NCBI RefSeq assembly: GCF_020171285.1
Contig: NZ_JAIUZI010000016.1
Coordinates: forward strand, 39,871 to 103,870
Origin: Seohaeicola saemankumensis
Lineage (GTDB): Bacteria > Pseudomonadota > Alphaproteobacteria > Rhodobacterales > Rhodobacteraceae
DNA: 64,000 nt
Direction: 5' to 3'
Shown: one piece after another, positions 42,474 to 51,441 of the stretch
Numbering within the stretch: position 1 is the first letter of the stretch
Layout of the letters: every line of letters begins with the position of its first letter
Notes under the pieces: model-generated
Databases searched by the model: none
What the model was told of the DNA's origin: nothing
What the model saw: the letters and a program-made list of their open reading frames with translations, nothing else
Program-made: the position numbers and the translations under genes

Positions 42474-43670
42474 TCAGCGCTCGATTGCCGCCCATTTCGC
42501 CTCGGCCCGGGTCTGGGCCTCGGCCAGCTGGCCGGGCGTCAGCCGGGGCAGCAGCAATTCCGCCGCCACCCGTGCCTCGGGATCGCCTGCCGACACCGCG
42601 AGGCTCAGCCACATGTAGCCCAGCACGTAATCCTGCGGCACGCCCTCGCCCTTGACGTACATCAGCCCCAGGTTGGTCATGGCGCCGCGCAGCCCCTTTC
42701 GAGCCGCGCGGGAGAACCAGGTGGCCGCGTCCCGCGCGCCACCTTCCCGCAGCGCCAGCCCGCCGGCCAGGTACTGCGCCAGCGGGTCGCCGGCGCGGGC
42801 CGCGCGCAGGGTATCGGCGCGCCAGCCCGCATCGTCGGCGGCCGGCCGGCTCAGCCGGGGATCAAAGCCATAGCTCAGCGCGGCGGCGCTGTCGGGGCGC
42901 ACCAGCCCGGCGGCCTGCCGGTACAGCGCGGCGGCGCGGGCATCGTCCTGCGCCACGCCGAAACCGTTTTCATAAAGCACGCCCAGGTTGCGCACCGCCT
43001 CGGCCAGCCCGGACCGGGCCGCCTGTTCGAACAGGTTGGCAGCGGCGGCGTAATCCTGCGGTACCCCGTCGCCGCGCACATAGAGCAGCCCCAGGTTGTT
43101 CAGCGCCCTTGGATGACCCGTGGCGCCCGCCCTCTCGTACAGCGCCCGTGCCGCTGCATAATCCTGCGCCACGCCGGTGCCTTCCTGATACAGCACCCCC
43201 AGGCTGACCGCCGACTCCACGTGGCCCGCCTCGGCGGCGCGTTGATACAGCGCCGCCGCCGCCGCCGGGTCGGGCGCACCCGCCACCGGGGTGTCCAGCG
43301 CCCGCGCCAAGTTGAACAGGTAGTCCGGAACACCGCTTTGCGCCGCCTGCCGCAGCCAGTGCAGCGCCTGCGCCTGGTCCGTCTCCGCGCTGTCTCCGGT
43401 CAGCCGGCGAACGTGATACAGCCCCAGAAGGTTCTGCGCGGCGGCCTGTCCCTGCTCGGCGGCCCGCAGCAGCCAGGGGCGCGCGGCGGCAAAGTTCTGT
43501 GGCACCCCCTGCCCCTGATCGAAACGCAGCGCCAGCTGATACTGGGCTTCGGCATCCCCGGCCTCGGCCCGGCTGCGCAGGGCCTCCAGATCACCGTCCT
43601 GCGCCGAAACCGATGTTCCCGCCAGCAACGCCGCCAGCAGGACCGCGCCAATGAGCTGCCTCAGAATCAT
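42474..43670 (-). CDS. Exported Sel1-repeat protein
   Basis: A 398-residue protein with a signal peptide (ending SVSAQ) followed by Sel1-like repeats of about 36 residues: AEAGDAEAQYQLALRFDQGQ, then GVPQNFAAARPWLLRAAEQG and several more copies, closing with YVKGEGVPQDYVLGYMWLSL. Sel1 repeats form helical scaffolds for protein contacts in the periplasm. It overlaps the upstream Sel1 gene by four bases. A link to the neighbouring type II secretion genes is possible from position only. Confidence 0.85.
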   Translation of the reverse strand: MILRQLIGAVLLAALLAGTSVSAQDGDLEALRSRAEAGDAEAQYQLALRFDQGQGVPQNFAAARPWLLRAAEQGQAAAQNLLGLYHVRRLTGDSAETDQAQALHWLRQAAQSGVPDYLFNLARALDTPVAGAPDPAAAAALYQRAAEAGHVESAVSLGVLYQEGTGVAQDYAAARALYERAGATGHPRALNNLGLLYVRGDGVPQDYAAAANLFEQAARSGLAEAVRNLGVLYENGFGVAQDDARAAALYRQAAGLVRPDSAAALSYGFDPRLSRPAADDAGWRADTLRAARAGDPLAQYLAGGLALREGGARDAATWFSRAARKGLRGAMTNLGLMYVKGEGVPQDYVLGYMWLSLAVSAGDPEARVAAELLLPRLTPGQLAEAQTRAEAKWAAIER

Positions 43671-45289
43671 TCCGATGCCGTCCCGGCCTGCGCTCCCGGC
43701 ACCTGCTCCGCACCGGCCTCGAAATAGGCCCGCGCGCCGGCCTGCGCCTGCGCCACCTGTTCCGGCGTCATCAACTGCGAGATCACTTCGCGCATCTCGG
43801 CGGCATTGCTCAGCCCGTGGGTGGCGGCGACATTGAACCAGACATGCGCCTGAACGTAATCCTGTTCGACCGGCCCGCCTTCGGAATACAGCTGTCCCAT
43901 CCGGAACTGGGCAAAACTGTCGCCCGCCTCTGCGGCCTGCCGCAGCAACGCCACCGCCTGCGCGCCCCGCGCGCCGTCATCAAGCGTCAGATAGAGATCG
44001 CCCAGCCGGCCCTGCGCCTGTGTGATTCCCGCCTCCGCCTGCGTCTCCAGCCAGCTCAGCGCCTCTGCATCCCCGGCCTGCGCCGCCACGGCAACCCAGG
44101 GCGCGGCCTCCTGCGGGGCGATCAGGTCGTCGATCCGGCCCTGTGCCGCCAGCAGCCCCAGCCGCGCGGCGGCCACTTCGGCCACTTCCGGTCCCATGCC
44201 CAGGGCACGGCGGTACTCCCGCACCGCCTGCCGCAGGTTCTGCGGCGTGCCGCGGCCTTCTTCCTGAAACGCCGCGACCACCAGCACCGCGCGTGGCAGG
44301 TTGCGGTCGGCAGCCCGCTGGTACCAGTCGAACGCGGTGGCATCATCGGCCGGCACACCGGTGCCCGTGGCATAGGCGAAGCCGAGGTTGGTCATCGCCC
44401 CGGCATCGCCCGCCGCCGCCGCCGCCGTCAGCCAGCGCAGCGCCTCCTCGCCGTTCTGCGCCACCCCGTCGCCGTGCAGGTATTTGGTACCCAGCATCCG
44501 CTGCGCCAGCGGATGGCCCGCCTCCGCGGCACGGCGGAACCAGGCCAGGGCCTGGGCCGGGTTCCTGGTCGCGCCATTGCCCGCATCCAGATTCAGCCCC
44601 AGGGAGTACTGCGCCGCCGCCACCCCGGCCGCCGCGGCGCTCTCCATCCATTTCAGCGCCCGGGGCCCGTCCTCGTCGGTGCCCAGACCCTGGGCATAGG
44701 CCTGGCTGAGTGCGTATTGCGCCTCGCCATGCTGCTGTTTGGCGGCAGCCAGGAACCAGGTAAAGGCGGTTTCCTCGCTGCGCGGCACACCGCGGCCCAG
44801 ACGATAGGCGACCCCCAGCAGGAACTGCGCCTCGGCGTCGCCCTGACTGGCGGCGCGCTGCAACAGGTTGGCGGCGCGGGCCTGATCCTCGCCCACCCCT
44901 TCGCCGGCCATGTACATCCGCGCCAGCAGGGTGGCGGCAGCGACATGATCCTCCTCCACCGCCTCGGCCAGCCAGCGCACCGCCTGCCCCGGATCGCGGG
45001 GACCGCCGCGGCCTTCCTGCAGGATCCGGCCATAACGATACTTGGCATTCGGCGTGCCGCCCGGCGCCAGCTGCGCCAGCCCCTCGCGGGCGGTCACGTA
45101 ATCGCCGGACCGGTAGGCCGCGACGATATCGGCCATTTCGGGCAGCCGCACCTGCGGCGTATCGGCGGCATCCTGATCGACAGGAGTAGCAGTGTCAGAG
45201 GGCGCATCCGACGTCTGCGCCGGAATGGGCGCGGCGGTCAGACACAGGACCGCTGCAGCGGCAAGAGCAGCGGAAAATCGCAGGAACAT
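43667..45289 (-). CDS. Exported Sel1-repeat protein
   Basis: Predicted 540 residues: signal peptide 1 to about 24 (ending IPAQ), an acidic linker, then about ten Sel1 repeats (GRGGPRDPGQAVRWLAEAVE, GDGVAQNGEEALRWLTAAAA and others). I preferred ATG at 45289 because the signal peptide starts there; a GTG at 45337 would add 16 residues and neither has a good SD. It sits between gspO and the second Sel1 gene, all on the minus strand, and they may be one operon. Confidence 0.83.
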   Translation of the reverse strand: MFLRFSAALAAAAVLCLTAAPIPAQTSDAPSDTATPVDQDAADTPQVRLPEMADIVAAYRSGDYVTAREGLAQLAPGGTPNAKYRYGRILQEGRGGPRDPGQAVRWLAEAVEEDHVAAATLLARMYMAGEGVGEDQARAANLLQRAASQGDAEAQFLLGVAYRLGRGVPRSEETAFTWFLAAAKQQHGEAQYALSQAYAQGLGTDEDGPRALKWMESAAAAGVAAAQYSLGLNLDAGNGATRNPAQALAWFRRAAEAGHPLAQRMLGTKYLHGDGVAQNGEEALRWLTAAAAAGDAGAMTNLGFAYATGTGVPADDATAFDWYQRAADRNLPRAVLVVAAFQEEGRGTPQNLRQAVREYRRALGMGPEVAEVAAARLGLLAAQGRIDDLIAPQEAAPWVAVAAQAGDAEALSWLETQAEAGITQAQGRLGDLYLTLDDGARGAQAVALLRQAAEAGDSFAQFRMGQLYSEGGPVEQDYVQAHVWFNVAATHGLSNAAEMREVISQLMTPEQVAQAQAGARAYFEAGAEQVPGAQAGTASE

Positions 45290-45368
45290 GAAGGGAAACT
45301 CAATCTTTTCAAGGTCAGGATGGATGGATCTGGCCACACGCTAACGCAATGCAGGCGCTCTGGCGAGA

Positions 45369-46130
45369 TCAGATTGCCGCCTGACCCGCCGCCGTCCACA
45401 GCCAGACCAGCACCGCCGCCGCCGCCAGCGCCGCGCCAAAGGGCTGGCGGGCATCGCCCGCCGGCCCCTGCCCGGACCGGACCGCCGCCAGCAGCACCGC
45501 CAGCACCCCCAGAAGCGCCCCCGCCAGCACCACATGCGGCAACAGCCCCGGCCCGCAAAAGGCACCGATCCCCGCCATCAGCTTGACGTCGCCCAGCCCC
45601 AGTCCCTCGCGCCCGCGCAACCGGGCATACCCCCACCGGATCATCCAGAAACTGCCGACCCCCAGCAGCGCGCCAAGACCGGCCATCGCGGCATGACCGG
45701 CCAGCCCCGCCCGCACCAGCGCCGCCAGCGCCAGCGCCAGCGTCAGCACATCGGGCAGCCGCATCCAGATCAGATCGCTGACCGCCAGCGCCAGCAGCAG
45801 CCACAACACCAGCGCCGTCAGCCAGACATGGGCCGCGCCGCCGCCGGCCAGCAGCGCCAGAACCGCCAGCCCCGGCGCGGCGATCTCGAGATAGAGATGC
45901 CAGGCCGGAATTGCCGCGCCGCAGCCCCGGCACCGTCCGCGTGCCATGACAAAGGAAAGCACCGGCAGCAGGTCGCGCGGGCGCAGCGCCCGACCGCAGG
46001 CGCGGCAGGCCGAGCGCGCCCGCACCACGTCTTCGCCGCGCGGCAGCCGGTCGACCAGAACCCCCAGGAACGACCCCGCCGCCGGGCTGACCAACAGCAG
46101 AAGAACTGTAAAGAAATCGGGCTCGGGCAC
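45369..46130 (-). CDS. gspO: Type IV prepilin peptidase of the type II secretion system
   Basis: A 253-residue inner-membrane aspartyl protease that cleaves and N-methylates the pseudopilins GspG-K. Two Cys pairs (Cys42/45 and Cys67/70) are the zinc tetrad. The catalytic aspartates are Asp119 (AVSDLIWMRLPD) and Asp181 (GLGLGDVKLMAGIGAF). Seven or more hydrophobic segments. GTG start at 46130 with a poor SD. It is divergent from gspG, 104 bases away, so the two may share a control region. Confidence 0.93.
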   Translation of the reverse strand: MPEPDFFTVLLLLVSPAAGSFLGVLVDRLPRGEDVVRARSACRACGRALRPRDLLPVLSFVMARGRCRGCGAAIPAWHLYLEIAAPGLAVLALLAGGGAAHVWLTALVLWLLLALAVSDLIWMRLPDVLTLALALAALVRAGLAGHAAMAGLGALLGVGSFWMIRWGYARLRGREGLGLGDVKLMAGIGAFCGPGLLPHVVLAGALLGVLAVLLAAVRSGQGPAGDARQPFGAALAAAAVLVWLWTAAGQAAI

Positions 46131-46234
46131 GGGGTGACGCGGCCTTTCGGATGGGGGGAAGCCAAGACCCCGGCGCGGCTTGTCACCACATGGGGCAGTC
46201 CCTATTGTGCGCCCAAGTGATAGGCGTGGAACGG

Positions 46235-46702
46235 ATGACAATGCAACCGGATGCGACACGACCGGCGGGTGGGTCCGCTTCTGCCGACGACGGATTCTCG
46301 CTGCTCGAACTGATGGTGGTCGTGGTGATCCTGTCGGTGCTGGCGCTGGCCATCGTGCCACGGGTGATCGACCGCCCCGACCAGGCGCGCGCCGCGCGGG
46401 CGACCTCGGACATCGCCGCGATCTCCAGCGCCATCGGTCTCTATAAGCTGGACAATTTCACCTACCCCAGCACCGCGCAGGGGCTGGCCGCGCTGACCGC
46501 GCCGCCCTCGGTAGAACCGCTGGCGCCGAACTGGGCCTCGGGCGGTTATATCGCACGGCTGCCCAAGGATCCCTGGGGGCGCGACTACCAGTATCTGCAG
46601 CCCGGGGTGCACGGCGCCTTCGACGTGTTCTCTTATGGTGCCGACGGTCAGCCCGGCGGCAGCGGGGCGAATGCGGACATCGGGTCATGGCAGGTCAACT
46701 GA
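46235..46702 (+). CDS. gspG: Type II secretion major pseudopilin
   Basis: Predicted 155 residues. Prepilin cleavage site after Gly20 in DDGFSLLELMVVVVILS, with Glu at +5. The C-terminal part (NFTYPSTAQGLAALT, then LPKDPWGRDYQYLQPG and DVFSYGADGQPGG) is diagnostic for GspG, including the calcium-binding end. It forms the pseudopilus shaft. ATG at 46235 was chosen over longer frames reading back into the gspO promoter region. First gene of gspGHIJKLM. Confidence 0.95.
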   Translation: MTMQPDATRPAGGSASADDGFSLLELMVVVVILSVLALAIVPRVIDRPDQARAARATSDIAAISSAIGLYKLDNFTYPSTAQGLAALTAPPSVEPLAPNWASGGYIARLPKDPWGRDYQYLQPGVHGAFDVFSYGADGQPGGSGANADIGSWQVN

Positions 46703-47199
46703 TCCGCGCGCCCGCCGCCCGAAACGCGCCAGACGCCGGCTTTACCCTGATCGAGCTTCTGGTGGTGATCACCATCCTGTCGGTGCTGTCCGTGGGCGGC
46801 GCCATGCTGGCCACCAGCCGTGGCGGCAAGGCCGCCAATGACACCAGCGACCTGGCCGCGTTTCGCGCCGCCCACACCCGGCTGCGCAGCCTTGCGGTGC
46901 ACGGCCAGAGCCTGCGCGGCATGTATGTCACCCCGCAGGGCCGCCGCTTCGCCGAACGCCGCGCGGGCCGGTGGCGCCCCACCGGACCCGAACTGCGCTG
47001 GCGCAACCCGATGCGGTTCGACCCGGCCCGGCGCGCCGGCTTTGCCGACCCCGGCCTGCCCGAGGGCCCCGGCGCACCGCAAATCCTCTATTACCCCGAC
47101 GGGCGCAGCACCGCTTTCGAGGCGCGCTTCGGCACCGGACGCGACCAGATCCGCTGCCGCAGCGACGGCTGGAGCGACCTGCGCTGTGCCCCGTTATGA
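46687..47199 (+). CDS. gspH: Type II secretion minor pseudopilin GspH
   Basis: A 170-residue prepilin: cleavage after Gly in DAGFTLIELLVVITILS, Glu at +5. The remainder is diverse but position (between gspG and gspI) and size fit GspH, which links the pseudopilus tip to the shaft. It overlaps gspG by 16 bases and gspI by four. Confidence 0.88.
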   Translation: MAGQLIRAPAARNAPDAGFTLIELLVVITILSVLSVGGAMLATSRGGKAANDTSDLAAFRAAHTRLRSLAVHGQSLRGMYVTPQGRRFAERRAGRWRPTGPELRWRNPMRFDPARRAGFADPGLPEGPGAPQILYYPDGRSTAFEARFGTGRDQIRCRSDGWSDLRCAPL

Positions 47200-47570
47200 G
47201 GCTGCGCTTTCGCACCCCGCCCGGCCTGACGCTGGTAGAGCTGCTGGTGGCGGTGCTGGTGCTGTCCATCGCGGTGGTCGGCACCTTTCGCACGCTGGAT
47301 GTCTCGGGCCGCCAGATCGGCGGCGAATCCGAACGCCTGCTGGCCCGGCTGGTGGCCGCCAACCGGGCCGAGGAACTGCGCCTGACCCTTGTTGCCGAAC
47401 CCACCCCGATGCTCGGACAGGTCCGGCAGGGGCTCTATGACTTCGACGTGGAGACTGGGCTGGAGACCACCGCCGGCGGGCTGGGCGAGGCCACCATCAC
47501 CGTGCGCGGTCCCGGCGGCAGCGGCGCGGTGCTGGTCACCTATCTGCCTGCCCCCGCTGGCGGAGGGTAA
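47196..47570 (+). CDS. gspI: Type II secretion minor pseudopilin GspI
   Basis: A 124-residue prepilin with PGLTLVELLVAVLVLSIAVV (Leu at +1, Glu at +5) and VAANRAEELRL downstream, typical of GspI. Start by ATGA overlap with gspH. It forms the tip complex with GspJ and GspK. Confidence 0.9.
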   Translation: MRLRFRTPPGLTLVELLVAVLVLSIAVVGTFRTLDVSGRQIGGESERLLARLVAANRAEELRLTLVAEPTPMLGQVRQGLYDFDVETGLETTAGGLGEATITVRGPGGSGAVLVTYLPAPAGGG

Positions 47571-47574
47571 GCGG

Positions 47575-48183
47575 ATGCGGCGCGGCCACCACCCCGATGC
47601 GGGCCTGACCCTGATCGAGCTGATCGTCGCCATGGCGCTCTTCGCGCTGGTCGCCGCGATGGGGCTGCAGGTGCTGAACGGCATGCTGCGCGCCCGCGAC
47701 CGGCTGGTTACCCGCTCCGACGACACCAGCGCGCTCAGCCTGACGCTGGCGTTGCTGCGCCAGGACCTGCAGGCGGCGGTGCCGATGGGGTTTTCCGCCC
47801 CCGGTGTCCCGCCCGCGCCGCCGCTGACCACCACCCCCGGCCCCCGGCTGGCGCTGTCGCTGGCCGGGCAGTCCGGCCCCGGCATCCCCGAACACGCCGG
47901 GTTCCACCGGGTGATCTGGCGCTACGACCGCGCGGCCCGGCAGCTGACCCGGCAGATCTGGCCCAGCCTCAGCCCCGCCACCGCATCGCAGCTGCAGCCC
48001 GCCATCCCCGTCCTGACCGGCGTGCAGGGGCTGGAAATCCGCCTGTTCCGCCCCGATCAGGGCTGGCTCGACTGGCGCGACCTGCCGGTGGATGTGATCC
48101 GCACCGACCTGCCCGCCGCCATCGAGGTCACGCTGGACACCGCCGTTTTCGGCCGGGTGCGGCTGGTAGAGACCCTATGGTAA
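47575..48183 (+). CDS. gspJ: Type II secretion minor pseudopilin GspJ
   Basis: Predicted 202 residues, prepilin motif DAGLTLIELIVAMALFA and the GspJ body: LRQDLQAAVP, WRYDRAARQLTRQIW and a C-terminal LPAAIEVTLD strand. ATG at 47575 with GGAGGG upstream, chosen over a frame that runs back into gspI. Overlaps gspK by seven bases. Confidence 0.93.
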   Translation: MRRGHHPDAGLTLIELIVAMALFALVAAMGLQVLNGMLRARDRLVTRSDDTSALSLTLALLRQDLQAAVPMGFSAPGVPPAPPLTTTPGPRLALSLAGQSGPGIPEHAGFHRVIWRYDRAARQLTRQIWPSLSPATASQLQPAIPVLTGVQGLEIRLFRPDQGWLDWRDLPVDVIRTDLPAAIEVTLDTAVFGRVRLVETLW

Positions 48184-49115
48184 GGCGCGCGGCCTCCGAG
48201 CGCGGCTTCGTGCTGGTCAACGCGCTGCTGATCGTGGCCGCGATGGCGGCGGCGGCGGCCTTGCTGCTGGGCCGGTCACAGGCGGCGCGTGTCCGGCTGG
48301 ACCTGGCGCAGGAGGCGACGCAGGTGCAGCTCTATCTCGACGGCGCCGAGGCGCTGGCCCTGACGGTGCTGAACCGCGACCTGCGCGGCCCGGCGCTGGA
48401 TCACCCGGAGGAATCCTGGGCCCGGCCCCATGACGTCACCCTCGATCGCGGCCGCGTGGCGCTGCGGCTGAGCGACCTGCAGGGGCGGTTCAATCTCAAC
48501 ACCCTGCGCAGCGCCACCGATCTGGCGGCGCTGAACCGGTTCCTGCGGCTGGCCGACAGGATCGCCCTGTCCGAACCGCAGGCCCGCGCCATCGCCGCCC
48601 ATATCGCCGGGCCGCCGCCCGAGCTGCTGGGCCGTTATGCCCGGCTGCCGGTGCCGATGTACCCCACCGGCAGCGGCATCGCCGCGATCGGAGAGCTGCG
48701 CCATGTGCCCGGGCTGGGGAGCGCGGCCTTTGAGCGGCTGCAACAGGTGGCCGCCGTGCTGCCCGACGGCGCGCCGCTGAACATCAACACCGCCCCCGAA
48801 CCGGTGCTGGCCGCCTGGTTGCCCGAACTGGGGGCCACGGCCCGGACCAAGCTGCTGGCGCAACGCCGCGATGCCCCGTTCGAGACGCCAGAGGCCTTTC
48901 TCGACGCGCTCGAACGCCTGGTCCCCATCGACCGCGAGGCCCCGCATCTGCAGCCCCAGGGCTTCACCGTTGAATCCGACTGGTTCCTGGTGGAAAGTGC
49001 CGCCAGTCTGGCCACCTCCCGTCAGGCGCGGCACAGCGTGATCCGGCGCGGCGGCGCGCGGCGGCTGGCGCGGGTGGTGTACCGGCAGGCAACACAGGAG
49101 AGAGCAGAACCGTGA
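48177..49115 (+). CDS. gspK: Type II secretion minor pseudopilin GspK
   Basis: A 312-residue protein, the largest pseudopilin as expected. Its motif is ERGFVLVNALLIVAAM with Asn rather than Glu at +5, as GspK often lacks that Glu. DLQGRFNLNTL and LNINTAPEPVLAAWLP are the family's two best landmarks. It caps the pseudopilus. Overlaps gspL by four bases. Confidence 0.95.
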   Translation: MVRRAASERGFVLVNALLIVAAMAAAAALLLGRSQAARVRLDLAQEATQVQLYLDGAEALALTVLNRDLRGPALDHPEESWARPHDVTLDRGRVALRLSDLQGRFNLNTLRSATDLAALNRFLRLADRIALSEPQARAIAAHIAGPPPELLGRYARLPVPMYPTGSGIAAIGELRHVPGLGSAAFERLQQVAAVLPDGAPLNINTAPEPVLAAWLPELGATARTKLLAQRRDAPFETPEAFLDALERLVPIDREAPHLQPQGFTVESDWFLVESAASLATSRQARHSVIRRGGARRLARVVYRQATQERAEP

Positions 49116-50323
49116 GCGCCCGGCGTGCAAGAAACCGCAGCGAGGCGGGACCCGGGACCGCCTTTGCCCGGATCGGCGCCGGCCCGGCCGCAAATCCGGC
49201 CCCCGGCCAGGTGGTGCTGGTGCCTGGCGCGCAGGTGCCGGTGATCGCGCTGGATCTGCCCACCGGCGTGCGCGGGGTTCAACGCGAGCGCATTGCCACC
49301 CGTGCCCTGCGCGACCTGACCGGGCTGGACCCGGCCCGGATCGACATGCGGCCCCTGCCCGGCCCCCGGCCGCAGGCCTGGAGCCGGGTGCTGGTGACCG
49401 ATCCGGCCCGGCTGGCCGACTGGCGCGCCCGCAGTGCGGGCGCCCGCGCGCTGCTGCCCGATTACCTGTCGCTGCCCGCCGCCGAGGGGCTCTGGACCCT
49501 GCAGCACCGGGCACCGGAAACCGACGACGCGGATGGCGAAATCCTCGCCCGGCTGGGCACCGACGACGGCTTTACCATCGAAACCGCCGCCGCCCGGCTG
49601 ATGCTGGCCGCCGCGCTGCGCGAGGCGCCGCCGCGCGCGGTGCTGTGGATCGGCACACCGCTCCCGGATCTGGCGGCGCTGTTCGAGGCCGCCGAGCTGC
49701 CACAGATCGACCGGGCCGAGGACGCCGCCCGGCACGGGCTGACCGCGCCATCGGTGCTGGGCCACGGCGAGGAAAGCTGCGATCTGCGGCAGGATCCCGG
49801 ACAGGAACGCGACCACCTGCGGCGGCGGCTGCTGCCGTGGCGCTGGCCGGCGCTGGCGGCGGCGGCGGCGCTGGCGGTCTGGTGCGCGGCGCTGGTGCTG
49901 GAAACCCGCCAGCTGCGCGAGCGCACCGCCACCGTCACCGCGCAAACGCTGGAGATGACCCGGCAGCATTTCATTCCCGCCGGTCCGATCCTGGATATCC
50001 GCGCCCAGATCGGCGCCGAAATGGCCAACCGGCAGGCGCGGCTGGGTGCGGCCCGCGACCAGCGCTCAGGCCTGGACCTGATGAACCGCGCCGCAACCCT
50101 GATCGACCGGGCCGAGGCCACCGGCGTCGATGATCTGTCCTATACCGCCGACGGCGGGCTGGTGGCGCGGCTGCGGGTGCCTGATTACGCCGCCCAGGAC
50201 CGGCTGGCCGAGACCCTGTCAGCGGGCGGGCTGGCGGTCGAGGTGATCGAATCGGGGCTCAGCGAGGATGGGGCCGAGGTTCGCGTCGAGATCGCCCTGG
50301 CCCTGGCGGAGGACGGCCGATGA
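49112..50323 (+). CDS. gspL: Type II secretion inner-membrane protein GspL
   Basis: A 403-residue protein: an actin-like cytoplasmic domain (LLPDYLSLPAAEGLWTLQHR), one membrane helix near residues 245-265 (WPALAAAAALAVWCAALVLE) and a periplasmic ferredoxin-like end. GspL couples GspE to the pseudopilus. Overlaps both neighbours by four bases. Confidence 0.9.
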   Translation: MSARRARNRSEAGPGTAFARIGAGPAANPAPGQVVLVPGAQVPVIALDLPTGVRGVQRERIATRALRDLTGLDPARIDMRPLPGPRPQAWSRVLVTDPARLADWRARSAGARALLPDYLSLPAAEGLWTLQHRAPETDDADGEILARLGTDDGFTIETAAARLMLAAALREAPPRAVLWIGTPLPDLAALFEAAELPQIDRAEDAARHGLTAPSVLGHGEESCDLRQDPGQERDHLRRRLLPWRWPALAAAAALAVWCAALVLETRQLRERTATVTAQTLEMTRQHFIPAGPILDIRAQIGAEMANRQARLGAARDQRSGLDLMNRAATLIDRAEATGVDDLSYTADGGLVARLRVPDYAAQDRLAETLSAGGLAVEVIESGLSEDGAEVRVEIALALAEDGR

Positions 50324-50814
50324 CCGACCGGCTGATCTTTGCCCTGCTGGGCCTGACGGGCCGGGAACGGCTGCTGCTGGCACTGCTGTGTCTGGTGGCG
50401 TTGCCGCTGGCGCTGTGGCTGGGCGTGGTCGAGCCGCTGCAAGCCCGCCGTGACGCCGCCCGCAGCGATCTGGCCGCGGCCCGGATCCTGCAGCATTGGG
50501 TCAGTGCCCAGGCGGCGGACAGCGCCCGGATCGGCTCCGGTACCACCCCCGCGGAAACCCCGCCTATCGGCGTTTCCGGCCTTGAACAGAGCCTGATTTC
50601 CGCCGGGCTGCGCGATCACGTCAGCGATCTCAGCCGCCGCTCGGGCGACCGGATCGAGCTGCGTTTCGATGCCGTGCCGTTCTCGGATCTGGGTATCTGG
50701 ATCAACCGCACCGCCCGCGGCTGGGGGTACGAGATGACCGCCTTTCGCATTCAGCAGGGACCGGAACCCGGTCTGGCCGAGGCGCGCTTCAGCCTCGCGC
50801 CCCGCCAGCCCTGA
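50320..50814 (+). CDS. gspM: Type II secretion inner-membrane protein GspM
   Basis: A 164-residue bitopic protein: short cytoplasmic start with LTGRERLLL, a membrane helix LALLCLVALPLALWLGVV, then a periplasmic domain ending in WINRTARGWGYEMTAFRIQ. Size, layout and position after gspL identify GspM. Last gene of this operon. Confidence 0.9.
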   Translation: MTDRLIFALLGLTGRERLLLALLCLVALPLALWLGVVEPLQARRDAARSDLAAARILQHWVSAQAADSARIGSGTTPAETPPIGVSGLEQSLISAGLRDHVSDLSRRSGDRIELRFDAVPFSDLGIWINRTARGWGYEMTAFRIQQGPEPGLAEARFSLAPRQP

Positions 50815-50832
50815 ACGTGGTCCCGAAGGATT

Positions 50833-51348
50833 CTAGCCCTGCCCGGACAACTGCGCGTCCAGCTGCGATTTGCGGGCCTTGATGGTGCCGATCTGGTCCA
50901 GCTCGGGATGGGTTTTCAACACTTCACCCAGAGCTGACTGGGCCGATTTCAGATAGGCGGTGCCGCCCGCGCCGCCGCCGGCCATGCCCAGTTCGTGCTC
51001 GGCGGTGCCCTGAACCGCCAGCGCGGCGCTGCGGAACGTGCCCTTCTGGCTGGCCGCCAGCCCGCGCGCCTGTTCGGCGGCCTGGGCATACTGGCCATTG
51101 CGCAGCAGCGCATGGGCATAGTCCAGACGGAACCGCGCCTCGTAACCGCCCGCCCCGTCCAGCAGCTGCGCGTAACCGCGCACCGCCTTGTCGTATTTGC
51201 CATCCTCCAGCGCCTCGCGGGCGGACAGGTATTGCCGGCGCATGGCGCTGTTGTCGCCGCTGGTCTCGGTGCAGGCGGTCAGCAGGATGCTGGCGCTAAT
51301 GCACAGAACACCGGCCGCGGCCGGGATCCGAATTCCATGTGTTTTCAT
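50833..51348 (-). CDS. TPR-like lipoprotein inside the type II secretion locus
   Basis: Predicted 171 residues with a lipobox LTAC (Cys26) and helix pairs AREALEDGKYDKAVRGYAQL and YAHALLRNGQYAQAAEQARG, typical of tetratricopeptide repeats. ATG at 51348 with GAGCAGG upstream. It lies on the opposite strand between gspM and gspC, sharing an AT-rich intergenic region with gspC. A pilotin or assembly role for the secretin is possible but unproven; I recognise no named family. Confidence 0.75.
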   Translation of the reverse strand: MKTHGIRIPAAAGVLCISASILLTACTETSGDNSAMRRQYLSAREALEDGKYDKAVRGYAQLLDGAGGYEARFRLDYAHALLRNGQYAQAAEQARGLAASQKGTFRSAALAVQGTAEHELGMAGGGAGGTAYLKSAQSALGEVLKTHPELDQIGTIKARKSQLDAQLSGQG

Positions 51349-51441
51349 GACCTGCTCTTTTGGTTTTTTCTTTATGTTTATATGAATTGGCCGATCCGGT
51401 CTACGCAGCTGATCGCGGTCGCGCCGCATACGGGGAAAACT
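51349..51441. promoter_or_regulatory. AT-rich divergent control region between the lipoprotein gene and gspC
   Basis: The stretch 51357-51390 is strongly AT-rich (TTTTTTC, TTTATGTTTATATG) within a GC-rich locus, which suggests divergent promoters, but no unambiguous -35/-10 pair is seen. Confidence 0.35.
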
